Assembly (NCBI RefSeq): GCF_042139015.1
Contig: NZ_JBHIKY010000011.1
Coordinates: 71,036 to 135,035, forward strand
Origin: JBHIKY01 sp042139015
GTDB lineage: Bacteria > Bacillota > Bacilli > Bacillales > Marinococcaceae
Direction of reading: 5' to 3'
DNA: 64,000 nt
The notes beneath the pieces are model-generated. The model had not been told where the DNA came from and did no database searches. It saw only the letters and a program-made list of their open reading frames with translations. Of the stretch, positions 26,481 to 34,696 are shown one piece after another. The position numbers were made by a program, and so were the translations under genes. Position 1 is the first letter of the stretch; each line of letters starts with the position of its first letter.

Positions 26481-26851
26481 TCTAGCAGACTCCTCCCCGT
26501 GTAAGGTTAATTATAGATTCTAATACCAGCTTACCATACAAATTAAGCTGCCTGCCTCCTCCAGTGTCTGTGGGAAGCATGCCGATGCTGGCGACGTGCT
26601 TCAGGCGGACATGAGATCCGCTATTCTTTCAAAATAGCTCTTTTTGGAATGTTTTGCGGACTTCAGGTAAGCTATTAGCCTGGCTGACAGGGAATTCGGC
26701 TTACATTTCAGCCGATAACGGAACCCTTGTCAGCAGAACAAGCCATAGTGTGTTTGGACAGTCAACCTGATAGATTTCTTACATAATCTTTATTTCAGAC
26801 AAAATATAATACAGATATGTATAATATGAATTAAGTAAAGGAGAGATTGAT
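26481..26851. other. Intergenic region with repeat copy C
   Basis: No gene. It contains repeat copy C (26604-26734) and, at 26805-26810 and 26820-26825, two TATAAT hexamers that may serve the DUF4395 gene, although neither has a good -35 box. The ribosome site AAAGGAGAG precedes ATG 26852. Confidence 0.55.
26604..26734. repeat. Palindromic repeat, copy C
   Basis: Three units: 26604-26626 (+), 26655-26676 (+) and 26714-26734 (-). The order + + - corresponds to copies A, B and D lacking the final minus unit. Confidence 0.7.
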
Positions 26852-27265
26852 ATGGGAATCCCCAAGCCGCTTGTTCAGCTGAACCAAGTTTTTATAATTA
26901 TTACTGTCGTCCTTGCTCTGATCCTCCACCATGTCGTTCTACTGCTTCCGTTTATCATCGGTGTGATGACTTTAATGACCAAGCAGAATCCGCTTATTCG
27001 ATTCGGCAGCAGGTTTTTGAAAAAAGACAGGGATCAATATATTCAGGAGGACAAGAGTCAGCAGCTGTTCAACCAGTGGATTGCCACAGCTGCTTTAGGA
27101 TTGGCCGTTATTTTCTTCTATTTAAATTGGACCGCTGCTGGTTACATTTTTAGTATTTTGGTTGCCGCTGCTGCTGGTGCTGCACTCATGGGATTTTGTA
27201 TTGGCTGCACCATACGCTACCGCTATATCATGTGGAAACACAAAAGAACGAAAACTCAGTACTAA
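26852..27265 (+). CDS. DUF4395 membrane protein
   Basis: A 137-residue protein with four predicted membrane segments (about 10-28, 30-45, 72-88, 92-115). It opens with GIPKPLVQLNQ and ends in GFCIGCTIRYRY, the two most conserved blocks of DUF4395; the CxxC-like pair FCIGC is characteristic. The function is unknown, and relatives are sometimes encoded near thiosulfate or thioredoxin-like genes. Confidence 0.75.
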   Translation: MGIPKPLVQLNQVFIIITVVLALILHHVVLLLPFIIGVMTLMTKQNPLIRFGSRFLKKDRDQYIQEDKSQQLFNQWIATAALGLAVIFFYLNWTAAGYIFSILVAAAAGAALMGFCIGCTIRYRYIMWKHKRTKTQY

Positions 27266-27379
27266 AAAGAGGATGGCTTACAGCTGTTCATTGCTTTTGA
27301 GTCTGGAATTATCAGGAAAACCGCCTTTTTTTACTGTTATAGATAGTAATACAAAAATAAAAACCCTTCTGTACATATC

Positions 27380-27512
27380 ATATAAGCAGGAGGTGATAGA
27401 AAAAGAATCTATCCTTTGAATAAGCATGCTGCGAAGTGGCTGGCCACAATAAAATAATCATTTCAATAATTGCAGCAGCTTACACTTGGCACCGACCGCT
27501 GGTGCTTTTTTT
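27380..27512 (+). other. Possible decayed small toxin-like transcript
   Basis: A strong ribosome site GCAGGAGGTGAT (about 27386-27397) is followed by only nine codons (VIEKESIL, stop) in one frame and a short frame LNKHAAKWLATIK in another. A hairpin GTGGC-TG-GCCAC comes next (27436-27447), and the unit ends in a plus-strand terminator. The layout (perfect ribosome site, tiny frame, hairpin, terminator) recalls small holin-like type I toxins after internal deletion. This is tentative. Confidence 0.3.
27488..27512 (+). terminator. Rho-independent terminator
   Basis: GCACC (27489-27493) pairs with GGTGC (27501-27505) around a 7-base loop and is followed by T7. It faces the convergent membrane-protein gene ending at 27515. 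Confidence 0.65.
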
Positions 27513-27514
27513 AT

Positions 27515-27970
27515 TTAGGCAGCGTTTTCCTTTTTATGATAGCTGCTGATACTATCGGCGCGCTTTAATATGCGGATCAAAGGAATCACCGTCAGAATCG
27601 TAAATACCATGCCGGGGATGGCTCCGATAATTAATGGCCATGCGCTTACCTGCAGTGTTTCTGCGAGTCCAATACGAGCGGCGAGTGTACCAGCCGGACC
27701 AGCAAGAAGGATAACCGGCACAGAGTGGCCAAATAAAGCAATGATTCCGCCTGCCACCATCCGAAAGATCATTGAAACCTCCACATTGATAATCGTATGC
27801 AGCCCCAGCATTAGTAGAAGCGAGCTCGCAATCAGTCCGGCTGCGATATAACGCCAGAATCCGTATACGACAGCAATGGCTACGGCTATCGGAGCTGACA
27901 TTTGAAACTCTGAGCCGGGAAGCGGTGACGGTATTTTGATCATTCCAGTTACTATAATCAGACAGGCCAA
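27515..27970 (-). CDS. Small membrane protein at the end of the biotin operon
   Basis: At least 151 residues with about five membrane segments. IKIPSPLPGSEFQMSAPIAVAI near the N-terminus and GGIIALFGHSVPVILLAGPAGTLAARIGL in the middle resemble substrate-binding (S) components of ECF-type vitamin transporters, though it is not a clear BioY. TTG 27970 is the first usual start codon, but there is no ribosome site before it, whereas GGATGAGG, overlapping the bioD stop, is 5-8 bases before in-frame ATC 28012 or ATT 28009. Starting at ATT 28009 gives 164 residues and a complete first helix. A role in uptake of biotin or a precursor such as pimelate is inferred from position. Confidence 0.6.
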   Translation of the reverse strand: MACLIIVTGMIKIPSPLPGSEFQMSAPIAVAIAVVYGFWRYIAAGLIASSLLLMLGLHTIINVEVSMIFRMVAGGIIALFGHSVPVILLAGPAGTLAARIGLAETLQVSAWPLIIGAIPGMVFTILTVIPLIRILKRADSISSYHKKENAA

Positions 27971-28019
27971 CAGACTAATTTTTGTTAATTCCAGCGTTTT
28001 TGATTGAATGATGTCAGCC

Positions 28020-28709
28020 TCATCCTTTCACATTAGATAAGTTGATTTTATTTTGTACAGTAGTAATAATTTCTTCTTGATCATCTGAGTCGAGCCATGG
28101 AATGACCCCAAGGACCGGCACGTTTGCGCAGGTTTCTATCAGATGTGGATTCGTCTTTTCTGCAACTCCTGCTTCGTGTTCTTTGCCGCCGGTCAATACT
28201 ACTCCCAAGACGTTGAGACCGGCTCTGCGAGCATAGTCAACGGTAAGCACCGTATGGTTTACTGTCCCGAGACCCGGTCTTGCCACAATCAGAAGAGGAA
28301 GTCCGAGCTTGAGTGCCAGGTCTTTTACGTTGTACTCTTCTCCAAGCGGCACCGAAATTCCGCCTGCCCCTTCCACGATATAAAAGGAATGTTTATCATT
28401 CATCGCCTGCCAGCGCATAAATATGTCGATTAGTTTAATGGAAATTCCCATTCGAGTGGAGGCTAATAATGGTGCGAGTGGTTCCTGAAAAACGAAAGGA
28501 GTTATTTCTTCCAGAGGCTGGCTGCTCCCGGCAAATGCTTTTAAGATCATCGTATCGCTTTTCGGACTCTCCCGTTTAGTACCGCTCAGCATTGGTTTAA
28601 ATACACCGACATCTACTCCTTCGCGGCGGAGGGCACCGGCTATCGCTGCAGCTATGTATGTTTTTCCGACATCTGTATCGGTTCCTGTCACAAGTATTCC
28701 TTTTCTCAT
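28020..28709 (-). CDS. bioD: Dethiobiotin synthetase
   Basis: A 229-residue ATP-dependent enzyme that closes the ureido ring of dethiobiotin from 7,8-diaminononanoate and CO2. The P-loop GTDTDVGKTYIAAAI is at residues 8-22, EGAGGISVPL (about 114) binds the substrate and metal, and ARPGLGTVNHT is typical of BioD. It starts at ATG 28709, directly next to the bioF stop, so the two are cotranscribed. The length is as expected for the family. Confidence 0.92.
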   Translation of the reverse strand: MRKGILVTGTDTDVGKTYIAAAIAGALRREGVDVGVFKPMLSGTKRESPKSDTMILKAFAGSSQPLEEITPFVFQEPLAPLLASTRMGISIKLIDIFMRWQAMNDKHSFYIVEGAGGISVPLGEEYNVKDLALKLGLPLLIVARPGLGTVNHTVLTVDYARRAGLNVLGVVLTGGKEHEAGVAEKTNPHLIETCANVPVLGVIPWLDSDDQEEIITTVQNKINLSNVKG

Positions 28710-29885
28710 TTATATCAACTCCAATTCCCGGCCTGCTTTTTGAAAGGCCGCACAGACCTTTTGAAGCTGATCAATCGTATGATCTGCCATTACGGTTACA
28801 CGAATACGGCTTTTTCCTTCCGGCACCGTCGGAGGCCGTATTGCCGGTGCGTAAATTCCTTCATCGTCGAGTATTTCAGCAAAGTGTACTGCAGCTTTTG
28901 CTTCTCCAATAAAAATAGGAAGAATTGGCGTAGGATGTTCGCTGACAGAAAATCCAAGAGAGGCAAGCCTTTCTTGAAGAAAACGGATATTACGCTGAAG
29001 CTGTTGCAGACGTTCCGGTTCCTTATCCATGATTTCAATTGCAGCAAGTGCAGCTGCAGCAGATGCAGGCGGCAGAGCAGTCTGGAAAATAAACGTTCGC
29101 GCCCGGTTCCGCAGCAGTTCGATAAGGATGCGCGAACCTGCGGCAAAACCTCCCTCCGTTCCAATCGCTTTACTTAAGGTTCCTATGCTGAGGTCAACAG
29201 CTTCTTGAAAATACTCCGGAGTGCCGCGGCCAGTGTCCCCAAGAACGCCCGTTCCATGAGCATCATCCACAATCACATATGCTTTATACTTTTTTGCGAG
29301 TCTTGTAATTTCAGGCAGCGGTGCGATGTCTCCATCCATACTAAACACTCCGTCCGTCACAATAAAACGGTTCTGAAAATGCTTTGCACCCGTTAACAGA
29401 GCTTCAAGATGCAACATATCCGTATGACGGTAAATGCTTGTTTTGGCCTTACTTAACCGGCAGCCATCAATAAGGCTTGCGTGATTAAGTTCATCACTTA
29501 ATATAATATCTTCTTCCCCGGCGATTGTTGATATCACTCCAATATTGGCAAGGTAACCGCTGGAAAACAAAAGTGCTGCATCTGTTCGTTTATAAGCCGC
29601 AATCTTTAACTCGAGCTCCTCATGCCAGGGGCTTGTCCCAGTGGTAAGTCGAGAACCGCTGCTTCCGACCCCGAACTGCAGAACAGCCCCGGCCGCAGCT
29701 GAGATCGTTTCCGGATGAGAGGCAAGACCGAGATAATTATTGGAAGAAGCCATTATCATCTCTTTTCTACCGATAACCACCGAGCCCGCAGGCGAACTTT
29801 CCATTTTTCTTGTTTTTCGGTAGAGCCCGAGGTTTTCGATTTTTTCTAATGCTTCTTCCGCCCAGCTATATACCGGCCTGTTCAA
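28710..29885 (-). CDS. bioF: 8-amino-7-oxononanoate synthase
   Basis: A 391-residue PLP enzyme that condenses pimeloyl-CoA with alanine. Typical residues are NNYLGLASHPE, GSSGSRLTTGTSPWHEELE, VDDAHGTGVLGD and the PLP-lysine motif GTLSKAIGTEGGF. It begins inside the bioA gene (20 base overlap) and abuts bioD, so translation is coupled. Confidence 0.92.
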   Translation of the reverse strand: MNRPVYSWAEEALEKIENLGLYRKTRKMESSPAGSVVIGRKEMIMASSNNYLGLASHPETISAAAGAVLQFGVGSSGSRLTTGTSPWHEELELKIAAYKRTDAALLFSSGYLANIGVISTIAGEEDIILSDELNHASLIDGCRLSKAKTSIYRHTDMLHLEALLTGAKHFQNRFIVTDGVFSMDGDIAPLPEITRLAKKYKAYVIVDDAHGTGVLGDTGRGTPEYFQEAVDLSIGTLSKAIGTEGGFAAGSRILIELLRNRARTFIFQTALPPASAAAALAAIEIMDKEPERLQQLQRNIRFLQERLASLGFSVSEHPTPILPIFIGEAKAAVHFAEILDDEGIYAPAIRPPTVPEGKSRIRVTVMADHTIDQLQKVCAAFQKAGRELELI

Positions 29886-31230
29886 GACGCTCCGCCTCCT
29901 CCACGGTTACTTTCTCAATTGCTTCTTTCATGATTTCAGTCATTTCCCTCAGTTCTTCTTTCGTGCTTACGAGCGGAGGCATAAAAACAGATACATCTCC
30001 CATCGGCCGTGTGAGCAGGCCTAATTCTCTCATTTTCAATGAAGCTTTATAGGCGGTCCTGCTCTCGAAGGGAAATGGCTCCTTCGTTTTTTTATTTAAT
30101 ACTATTTCGATTCCGCACATATACCCAAGCTGCCGCACATCCCCAACATGAGGCAGTTCAGTAAACTCTGTGAGCAGCCGCTGCAGGTAGACTGATCGGT
30201 CTGCCACCAGCCCGACAATATCGTCCTGCTCAAACAATCGCAAGTTTTCTAAGGCTGCAGCACAGCCAAGCTGATTCCCAGTATAGGAATGTCCGTGAAA
30301 GAAAGTTTTCAATGTTTCATAGTCATCGTAAAACGCTTCATAAATCTGCTCTGTCGTCATTGTCACTGCTACCGGCAGATAGCCGCCAGTCAATCCTTTT
30401 CCCGCACAAAGTAAATCCGGACTCACTGCTTCATGCTCGCAGGCAAACATTTTTCCGGTGCGTCCAAACCCGGTCGCCACTTCGTCAACAATCATAAGCA
30501 CGTCATATTTCGTGCAAAGCTGACGCACTCCGCTCAAATAACCTTCAGGCATTACAATCATTCCACCTGCACCCTGAACCATTGATTCTATCGTTAAGCC
30601 GGCGATATTTTCATGCTCCTCCTCGAGAAGGCTTTCAAGGCTTTTCAGACTTTCATCGCGGCACTTATCAGGGCTTTCTCCTGGATACCGGTACACATTT
30701 GGGACCGGTGTACGGTAACCTTCGAACATAAGCGGTCCGTATACAGCGTGAAAAATATCAATTGATCCGACGCTGACGGCACCGATCGTATCGCCGTGAT
30801 AGCCATTTTTTACCGAGATAAATTTTTGCTTTTGTGTTTTCCCTATATTCTGCCAGTACTGAAAAGCCATTTTCACGGCAATTTCAACTGCTTCAGCCCC
30901 ACTGTCTGAATAAAACACTCTCGTCAGTTCGGCGGGAGTGAGAGAAACGAGCTTTTCGGCCAGATCTGCCGCCGGAACATTAGTCATGCCAAGCAGTGTC
31001 GAATGCGCAATTTTTCCCAGCTGGGCAGTGATGGCTTCATCGAGCTCTTGTTTACGGTGACCATGGACATTCAGCCATACGGAGGAAAAAGCGTCAAAGT
31101 ATTCTTTTCCGTAAATATCTTTTACTTTAATTCCCTCTCCGCTTTCGATAATGAGTGGATGCTCGTCATAATCCTTCATTTGAGTAAATGGAAGCCATAA
31201 ATGTTTTTTACTTTTATCTACCAAATTCAT
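29866..31230 (-). CDS. bioA: 7,8-diaminononanoate aminotransferase (BioA/BioK)
   Basis: A 454-residue class III aminotransferase that converts 8-amino-7-oxononanoate to 7,8-diaminononanoate. WLPFTQMKDYDEHPLIIESGEG, FYSDSGAEAVEIAVKMAFQYW, YHGDTIGAVSVG and IVDEVATGFGRTG are all visible, the last preceding the PLP-lysine at CAGKGLTGGYLP. In Bacillus the enzyme (BioK) uses lysine as amino donor rather than SAM; which donor is used here cannot be told. It overlaps bioW by 4 bases. Confidence 0.9.
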   Translation of the reverse strand: MNLVDKSKKHLWLPFTQMKDYDEHPLIIESGEGIKVKDIYGKEYFDAFSSVWLNVHGHRKQELDEAITAQLGKIAHSTLLGMTNVPAADLAEKLVSLTPAELTRVFYSDSGAEAVEIAVKMAFQYWQNIGKTQKQKFISVKNGYHGDTIGAVSVGSIDIFHAVYGPLMFEGYRTPVPNVYRYPGESPDKCRDESLKSLESLLEEEHENIAGLTIESMVQGAGGMIVMPEGYLSGVRQLCTKYDVLMIVDEVATGFGRTGKMFACEHEAVSPDLLCAGKGLTGGYLPVAVTMTTEQIYEAFYDDYETLKTFFHGHSYTGNQLGCAAALENLRLFEQDDIVGLVADRSVYLQRLLTEFTELPHVGDVRQLGYMCGIEIVLNKKTKEPFPFESRTAYKASLKMRELGLLTRPMGDVSVFMPPLVSTKEELREMTEIMKEAIEKVTVEEAERLEQAGI

Positions 31231-31997
31231 TCACTGTTCATCCCTTCGATAAGTAGTGGTTGTGTTTCCAGGTATTCGATGTAAGATGACAGATGCATGC
31301 TGCCGTCTGCAAATATAAGTCTGCCGCCTCTGTTGTCTCCTATTTCTTTCATCTTTGTGATTCTGTGGTAGCCAATACGCGTGCCGGCGGCATAGCCCGT
31401 TATGTAGTCAGGGTCATCGCTCCAGCATAATTCTGCTGCTGTGGCGGGGTGGCTGCACACCTTAGAAGCAATGGTAAGTGCTTCTTTCATTCGTTCATTG
31501 CGAGGCTGTTTTTGTGTTTTGGCCCAGCTCTTAAAATTCTCGGCCTCCCAATCAAGCTGAGAAACGCGTACGCCTTTTTCTCGACGATCGTCCAGGCGCT
31601 CGCCTGTGGATTTGTCAATAATAATAGCGCCTCTCGTTTCAAAATTGTTTTCAAGTATGTTTATGGCCCGCTCAATTGCGATGATTGAAAGTCCACACGT
31701 ATTCAGGAGTTTGACCGCCACCTTTCTTCCTTCCTCCACGGTAGCTGCTGGGGTTGAAAATACAGACAGCGGCCGCTGCCGCTGAATTCGTCTGGTTACT
31801 TTTTCAATAGTGACGTTAAAAAAATCCGGTGTGCCACGTTCATGAGAAAAAGCTTTTTCTGTTAACGACGCCGTTTTTTCAGCAAGCTGATCTTTTTTTG
31901 CCAGCGCTTCTCCACCCGAAATATGTCTCCCGCCTTTTCCATGGGCACCGCCTTCTGCTGACCGCATCCGAATGCTGTAAAATGGATCATCGCTCAT
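31227..31997 (-). CDS. bioW: 6-carboxyhexanoate-CoA ligase (pimeloyl-CoA synthetase)
   Basis: A 256-residue ligase that makes pimeloyl-CoA from pimelate, ATP and CoA. The N-terminal signature YSIRMRSAEGGAHGKGGRHISGGE is diagnostic for BioW, and GCxRGV-like regions appear as KGVRVSQLDWEAE. As the first gene, it follows the BirA operator by about 35 bases. The ribosome site is poor. Using BioW means free pimelate is the biotin precursor here. No bioB, bioI or bioY follows in this operon. Confidence 0.92.
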   Translation of the reverse strand: MSDDPFYSIRMRSAEGGAHGKGGRHISGGEALAKKDQLAEKTASLTEKAFSHERGTPDFFNVTIEKVTRRIQRQRPLSVFSTPAATVEEGRKVAVKLLNTCGLSIIAIERAINILENNFETRGAIIIDKSTGERLDDRREKGVRVSQLDWEAENFKSWAKTQKQPRNERMKEALTIASKVCSHPATAAELCWSDDPDYITGYAAGTRIGYHRITKMKEIGDNRGGRLIFADGSMHLSSYIEYLETQPLLIEGMNSE

Positions 31998-32031
31998 TAG
32001 GAAAAGTCACTCATTTCTGTTGGTTAATTAA

Positions 32032-32075
32032 TTGTTAACCTTTATAATTTTAAAGTTAACAATTATTTTCGTCAA
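32032..32075 (-). promoter_or_regulatory. BirA-type biotin operator and promoter of bioW
   Basis: On the minus strand the promoter is TTGACG (32070-32075), a 17-base spacer and TAAAAT (32047-32052). Overlapping it is the inverted repeat TTGTTAACC (32032-32040) and AGTTAACAA (32054-32062), which matches the BirA operator form TTGTTAACC-spacer-GGTTAACAA with one mismatch. Biotinyl-AMP-loaded BirA would block this promoter when biotin is plentiful. Confidence 0.85.
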
Positions 32076-32085
32076 CTGTCCTAAC

Positions 32086-32130
32086 GAAAAAAACCAAAGA
32101 TTTCAGTCTCCTTGACTGAGTCTTCGGTTT
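32086..32130 (-). terminator. Terminator behind the DsbA-like gene
   Basis: On the minus strand, AAACCGAAGACTCAGTC pairs with GACTGAAATCTTTGGTTT with one bulge and is followed by a T-run. It insulates the bioW promoter from the upstream gene. Confidence 0.8.
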
Positions 32131-32162
32131 CATTAATTATTTACATATCCACTAAAAGAGTG

Positions 32163-32810
32163 TTATTCAACTTTTTCTTCTATATCTGCTTTTTCTAACA
32201 CTTGCAGGAACGCTTCCACTGGCTGGGCTCCGGATAAGGCATATTTTTTGTTAAACACGAAGCAGGGTACCCCTTTGACTCCAGCCTGTAGTCCGTCCTC
32301 CTGATCCTGCTGCACTTCTTCGCGATAGGCATCTTCAGAGAGAACTGCCAGCGCATTTTCTTTGTCGAGACCGGCTTCAGCAGCTAATGACGCCAGAGTT
32401 TCATGATCGTCGATATCTAGCGACTCTGTAAAATAAGCCTTCATTACCCGTTCCATGAAATCTTCCATTTTCCCATTTTCTTTCGCAAAGTGGCTCAAGC
32501 GGTGAGCGTCCTCCGTATTCGCAGGGATCATCGTATCAAATTGATAATGAAGTCCGACTTGCTTTGCCTGCTCAGCCATCTGATTATGCATTGCTTTCGC
32601 CTGGTCGATAGACACTCCATATTTAGAAGCAAGCTTTTCATGGACAGTTTGATCCCTTTTTTTCACAGCGGATGGATCCAGCTGAAAGCTCCGGTAGACT
32701 ATCTGCGGTGGTCCGTCTGCTGAAGAGAACTGCCGGAGCGCCTCCTCAAGACGTCTTTTTCCGATATAACAAAATGGACATACAATATCTGACCAAACTT
32801 CAATTTTCAT
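32163..32810 (-). CDS. DsbA-family oxidoreductase (FrnE-like)
   Basis: A 215-residue cytoplasmic thioredoxin-fold protein with the active-site motif CPFC in MKIEVWSDIVCPFCYIGKRRLEEAL. The all-helical insert of DsbA proteins follows, then GVKGVPCFVFNKKYALSGAQPVEAF with the cis-Pro loop. It has no signal peptide, and FrnE-type members act in cytoplasmic thiol redox or oxidative stress. The frame extends to 32912, but GGGGGAAG lies before ATG 32813 and ATG 32810; I use 32810, giving a 7-base spacing. Confidence 0.8.
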   Translation of the reverse strand: MKIEVWSDIVCPFCYIGKRRLEEALRQFSSADGPPQIVYRSFQLDPSAVKKRDQTVHEKLASKYGVSIDQAKAMHNQMAEQAKQVGLHYQFDTMIPANTEDAHRLSHFAKENGKMEDFMERVMKAYFTESLDIDDHETLASLAAEAGLDKENALAVLSEDAYREEVQQDQEDGLQAGVKGVPCFVFNKKYALSGAQPVEAFLQVLEKADIEEKVE

Positions 32811-32885
32811 CATTCTTCCCCCATTCATTAATACCTCTCTCACTATGTAACGTACCACACCAATTACCAACCAGCTTGAATTGTG

Positions 32886-32922
32886 TAAAAATTGTGGGGG
32901 CCTGGCCCCCACAATTTTTTTT
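32886..32922. terminator. Terminator behind ykuS
   Basis: TTGTGGGGG (32892-32900) and CCCCCACAA (32906-32914) form a perfect 9 bp GC-rich stem, with T8 on the right and A4-5 on the left, so it can work in both directions. The ykuS stop codon lies at its edge. Confidence 0.85.
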
Positions 32923-33169
32923 AATGAAGCTGCAGTTTTTCTTCTACTTCATCGCAGATTTCTTCTGAATTAAAGCCATGCGCGTTGATAACCGAGCCCT
33001 GGAATTCGGCATTCTGCATGTTCATCATGTTTTGGTCCTGCCCTGAAATTACACAGCAGTCACAGCCATTCATATCCTGTTCACGCTTTAATACCACTAC
33101 GTCGTGACCGTGCTCACGAAGGAGCTGCTGAACATCTGTTAATGTTTCCTCTACGCCAATCCGTGCCAT
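32921..33169 (-). CDS. ykuS: YkuS family (UPF0180) protein
   Basis: An 82-residue soluble protein with the UPF0180 pattern: ARIGVEETLTDVQQLLREHGHDVV, then GCDCCVISGQDQNMM and INAHGFNSEEICDEVEEKL. It has the same length as Bacillus YkuS. The double cysteine CDCC is conserved in the family. The function is unknown. A terminator follows directly; the AbrB-CHAD gene is 78 bases upstream on the same strand. Confidence 0.88.
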   Translation of the reverse strand: MARIGVEETLTDVQQLLREHGHDVVVLKREQDMNGCDCCVISGQDQNMMNMQNAEFQGSVINAHGFNSEEICDEVEEKLQLH

Positions 33170-33247
33170 ATCCTCTGCCTCCTTGAAATGTTTTCCTCTT
33201 TAATATGTGCGCTCTCCGCACAGATCATTCATTTCAAAAAGACGATC

Positions 33248-34453
33248 CTATTGTATTTCTAAAGCATTGACATGCTCGTTCAATTCATGCTCGAGCTGCT
33301 GCTTGAACTCGTCAATCGCAGTGTCCTCTGCTTCAAGTTTTTTCATTTCTTTCTTCAACGCTTTCAGCCAATCACGCCTGTCATTAATGTCGCCGAGCTG
33401 CCGTTGATTTTTCTTATACGGCTTCGCCTGTATTTTATAATGATTCCCATATACTTTCCCAAGAAAGTTATAACAGTATCTTATTTCCTTTGATTTAATT
33501 CTCACCTCATGCAGGGCCTTCAGCGCTTCCCCGGATTCCTTTCTAAATTCTTCCGCTGCTTTCCGATAGTTTTCTACCGTTTCGCTGTACACACTCGTAT
33601 ATTCAGCGAGCCGTACTTTGATATCAAGCGGCAGCACAAGTTCAGGTAAAATATTTATCTCAAACTCCTGCGTCCGCCTCCTGAATTTATCATCTATAAT
33701 ATTCAAAAGGTTTTTCTCAAGCTTTCGTTTTTGTTTTTTCATCTGCTTTTTTGTAATTTCTTTTAGTTCAAGGTAAACCTCAGCATGTTCATCGTTTGCC
33801 TCCTGCTCTGCTCGTTTTTGAAACGCAGCTATGAGAACATCACGTTCTCTCACTTCTCCGAGCAGCTTATGAGCTTCTTTTATATTCTTTAAAATTTTGT
33901 GATCCTTTTTCATCCCTAGAAAAAGCAGCAGTGCCCGAAGACGCCGGCCTTTTACGCGCGCCTGATGAACATCCTCTAAATCTTCAAAAGTGAGCGATTT
34001 TTCACAATATTGAATATACTCTTCCGCCAATTTATTAAACACGTTTCTCCATCTCATCACTAGTTCCTCGTTTGCCATCTTTAAACAATGTTCACAGAGA
34101 AACGACTCTTTGATCGGAAACAGTCCTGTATCAGACCCGCAGATTTTGCATTCTGGAACCTTCACTGAAAAAACCGCGGCTTTGTTTTCAATTGTAATGC
34201 CTACTTCCGTTCCCTTCTTCCACGCAAACTCGCGGCGCATTTCAGCCGGTATCTGCAGACGTCCATGGTCATCCAGGGTTTTAAAAGAATTACTGCTTTG
34301 GTCTGGCGCCGCGGTTACACGAAGCCCGTATGGCTCCACTGATTGATCCAGCTCAAGCTTCGTATCCATCAGTCCCAGCTGTTCACGGATATTTTTCGGA
34401 ATAACGATTCGTCCCATTTCATCAATTTTTCTAGTGGGTACTGAAGCTTTCAT
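33248..34453 (-). CDS. Fusion of two AbrB/SpoVT domains, zinc knuckle and CHAD domain
   Basis: A 401-residue protein. Residues about 5-48 (RKIDEMGRIVIPKNIREQLGL) are a SpoVT/AbrB swapped-hairpin DNA-binding domain; 54-98 (KTLDDHGRLQIPAEMRREFAW) are a second copy. Cys102, Cys105, Cys120 and Cys123 (CKIC ... CEHC) form a probable zinc site. From about 135 to 400 is a CHAD domain: HQARVKGRRLRALLLFLG and HEVRIKSKEIRYCYNFLG are the conserved basic helices that bind polyphosphate in known CHAD proteins. I infer a DNA-binding protein that may sense or be tethered to polyphosphate. I know of no characterised protein with this architecture. Confidence 0.8.
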   Translation of the reverse strand: MKASVPTRKIDEMGRIVIPKNIREQLGLMDTKLELDQSVEPYGLRVTAAPDQSSNSFKTLDDHGRLQIPAEMRREFAWKKGTEVGITIENKAAVFSVKVPECKICGSDTGLFPIKESFLCEHCLKMANEELVMRWRNVFNKLAEEYIQYCEKSLTFEDLEDVHQARVKGRRLRALLLFLGMKKDHKILKNIKEAHKLLGEVRERDVLIAAFQKRAEQEANDEHAEVYLELKEITKKQMKKQKRKLEKNLLNIIDDKFRRRTQEFEINILPELVLPLDIKVRLAEYTSVYSETVENYRKAAEEFRKESGEALKALHEVRIKSKEIRYCYNFLGKVYGNHYKIQAKPYKKNQRQLGDINDRRDWLKALKKEMKKLEAEDTAIDEFKQQLEHELNEHVNALEIQ

Positions 34454-34696
34454 CTGCGCCCCCCTCTTTTATGATTTATTCCTCTGTACCCATTTAAAGA
34501 CTGCTCCAAAACTCCGAGCATTTTATTTTGGCACCCGAAAAATAATTGGTAGAATGTAAAATGCACCATACATAAAATTAAGGTCCAGTTACTATACATT
34601 GTTGGTCAATGACAGCACGTTCGTAAAACTTCTCGTCATGTCTCTTCATAACCATCAATATGTTAACAGGGCCAAAATGAAAGAAGTTGAAAGCAG

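Noticed and set aside
28740..29177. 145-codon plus-strand frame
   Set aside because: It is antisense to bioF, with Cys/Arg/Ser-rich shadow composition.
31998..32085. Riboswitch upstream of bioW
   Set aside because: The leader is only about 50 bases and the region is fully explained by a promoter and a BirA operator.
33195..33220. Terminator between the AbrB-CHAD gene and ykuS
   Set aside because: A GTGCG/CGCAC hairpin is present but has no T-run on either strand.
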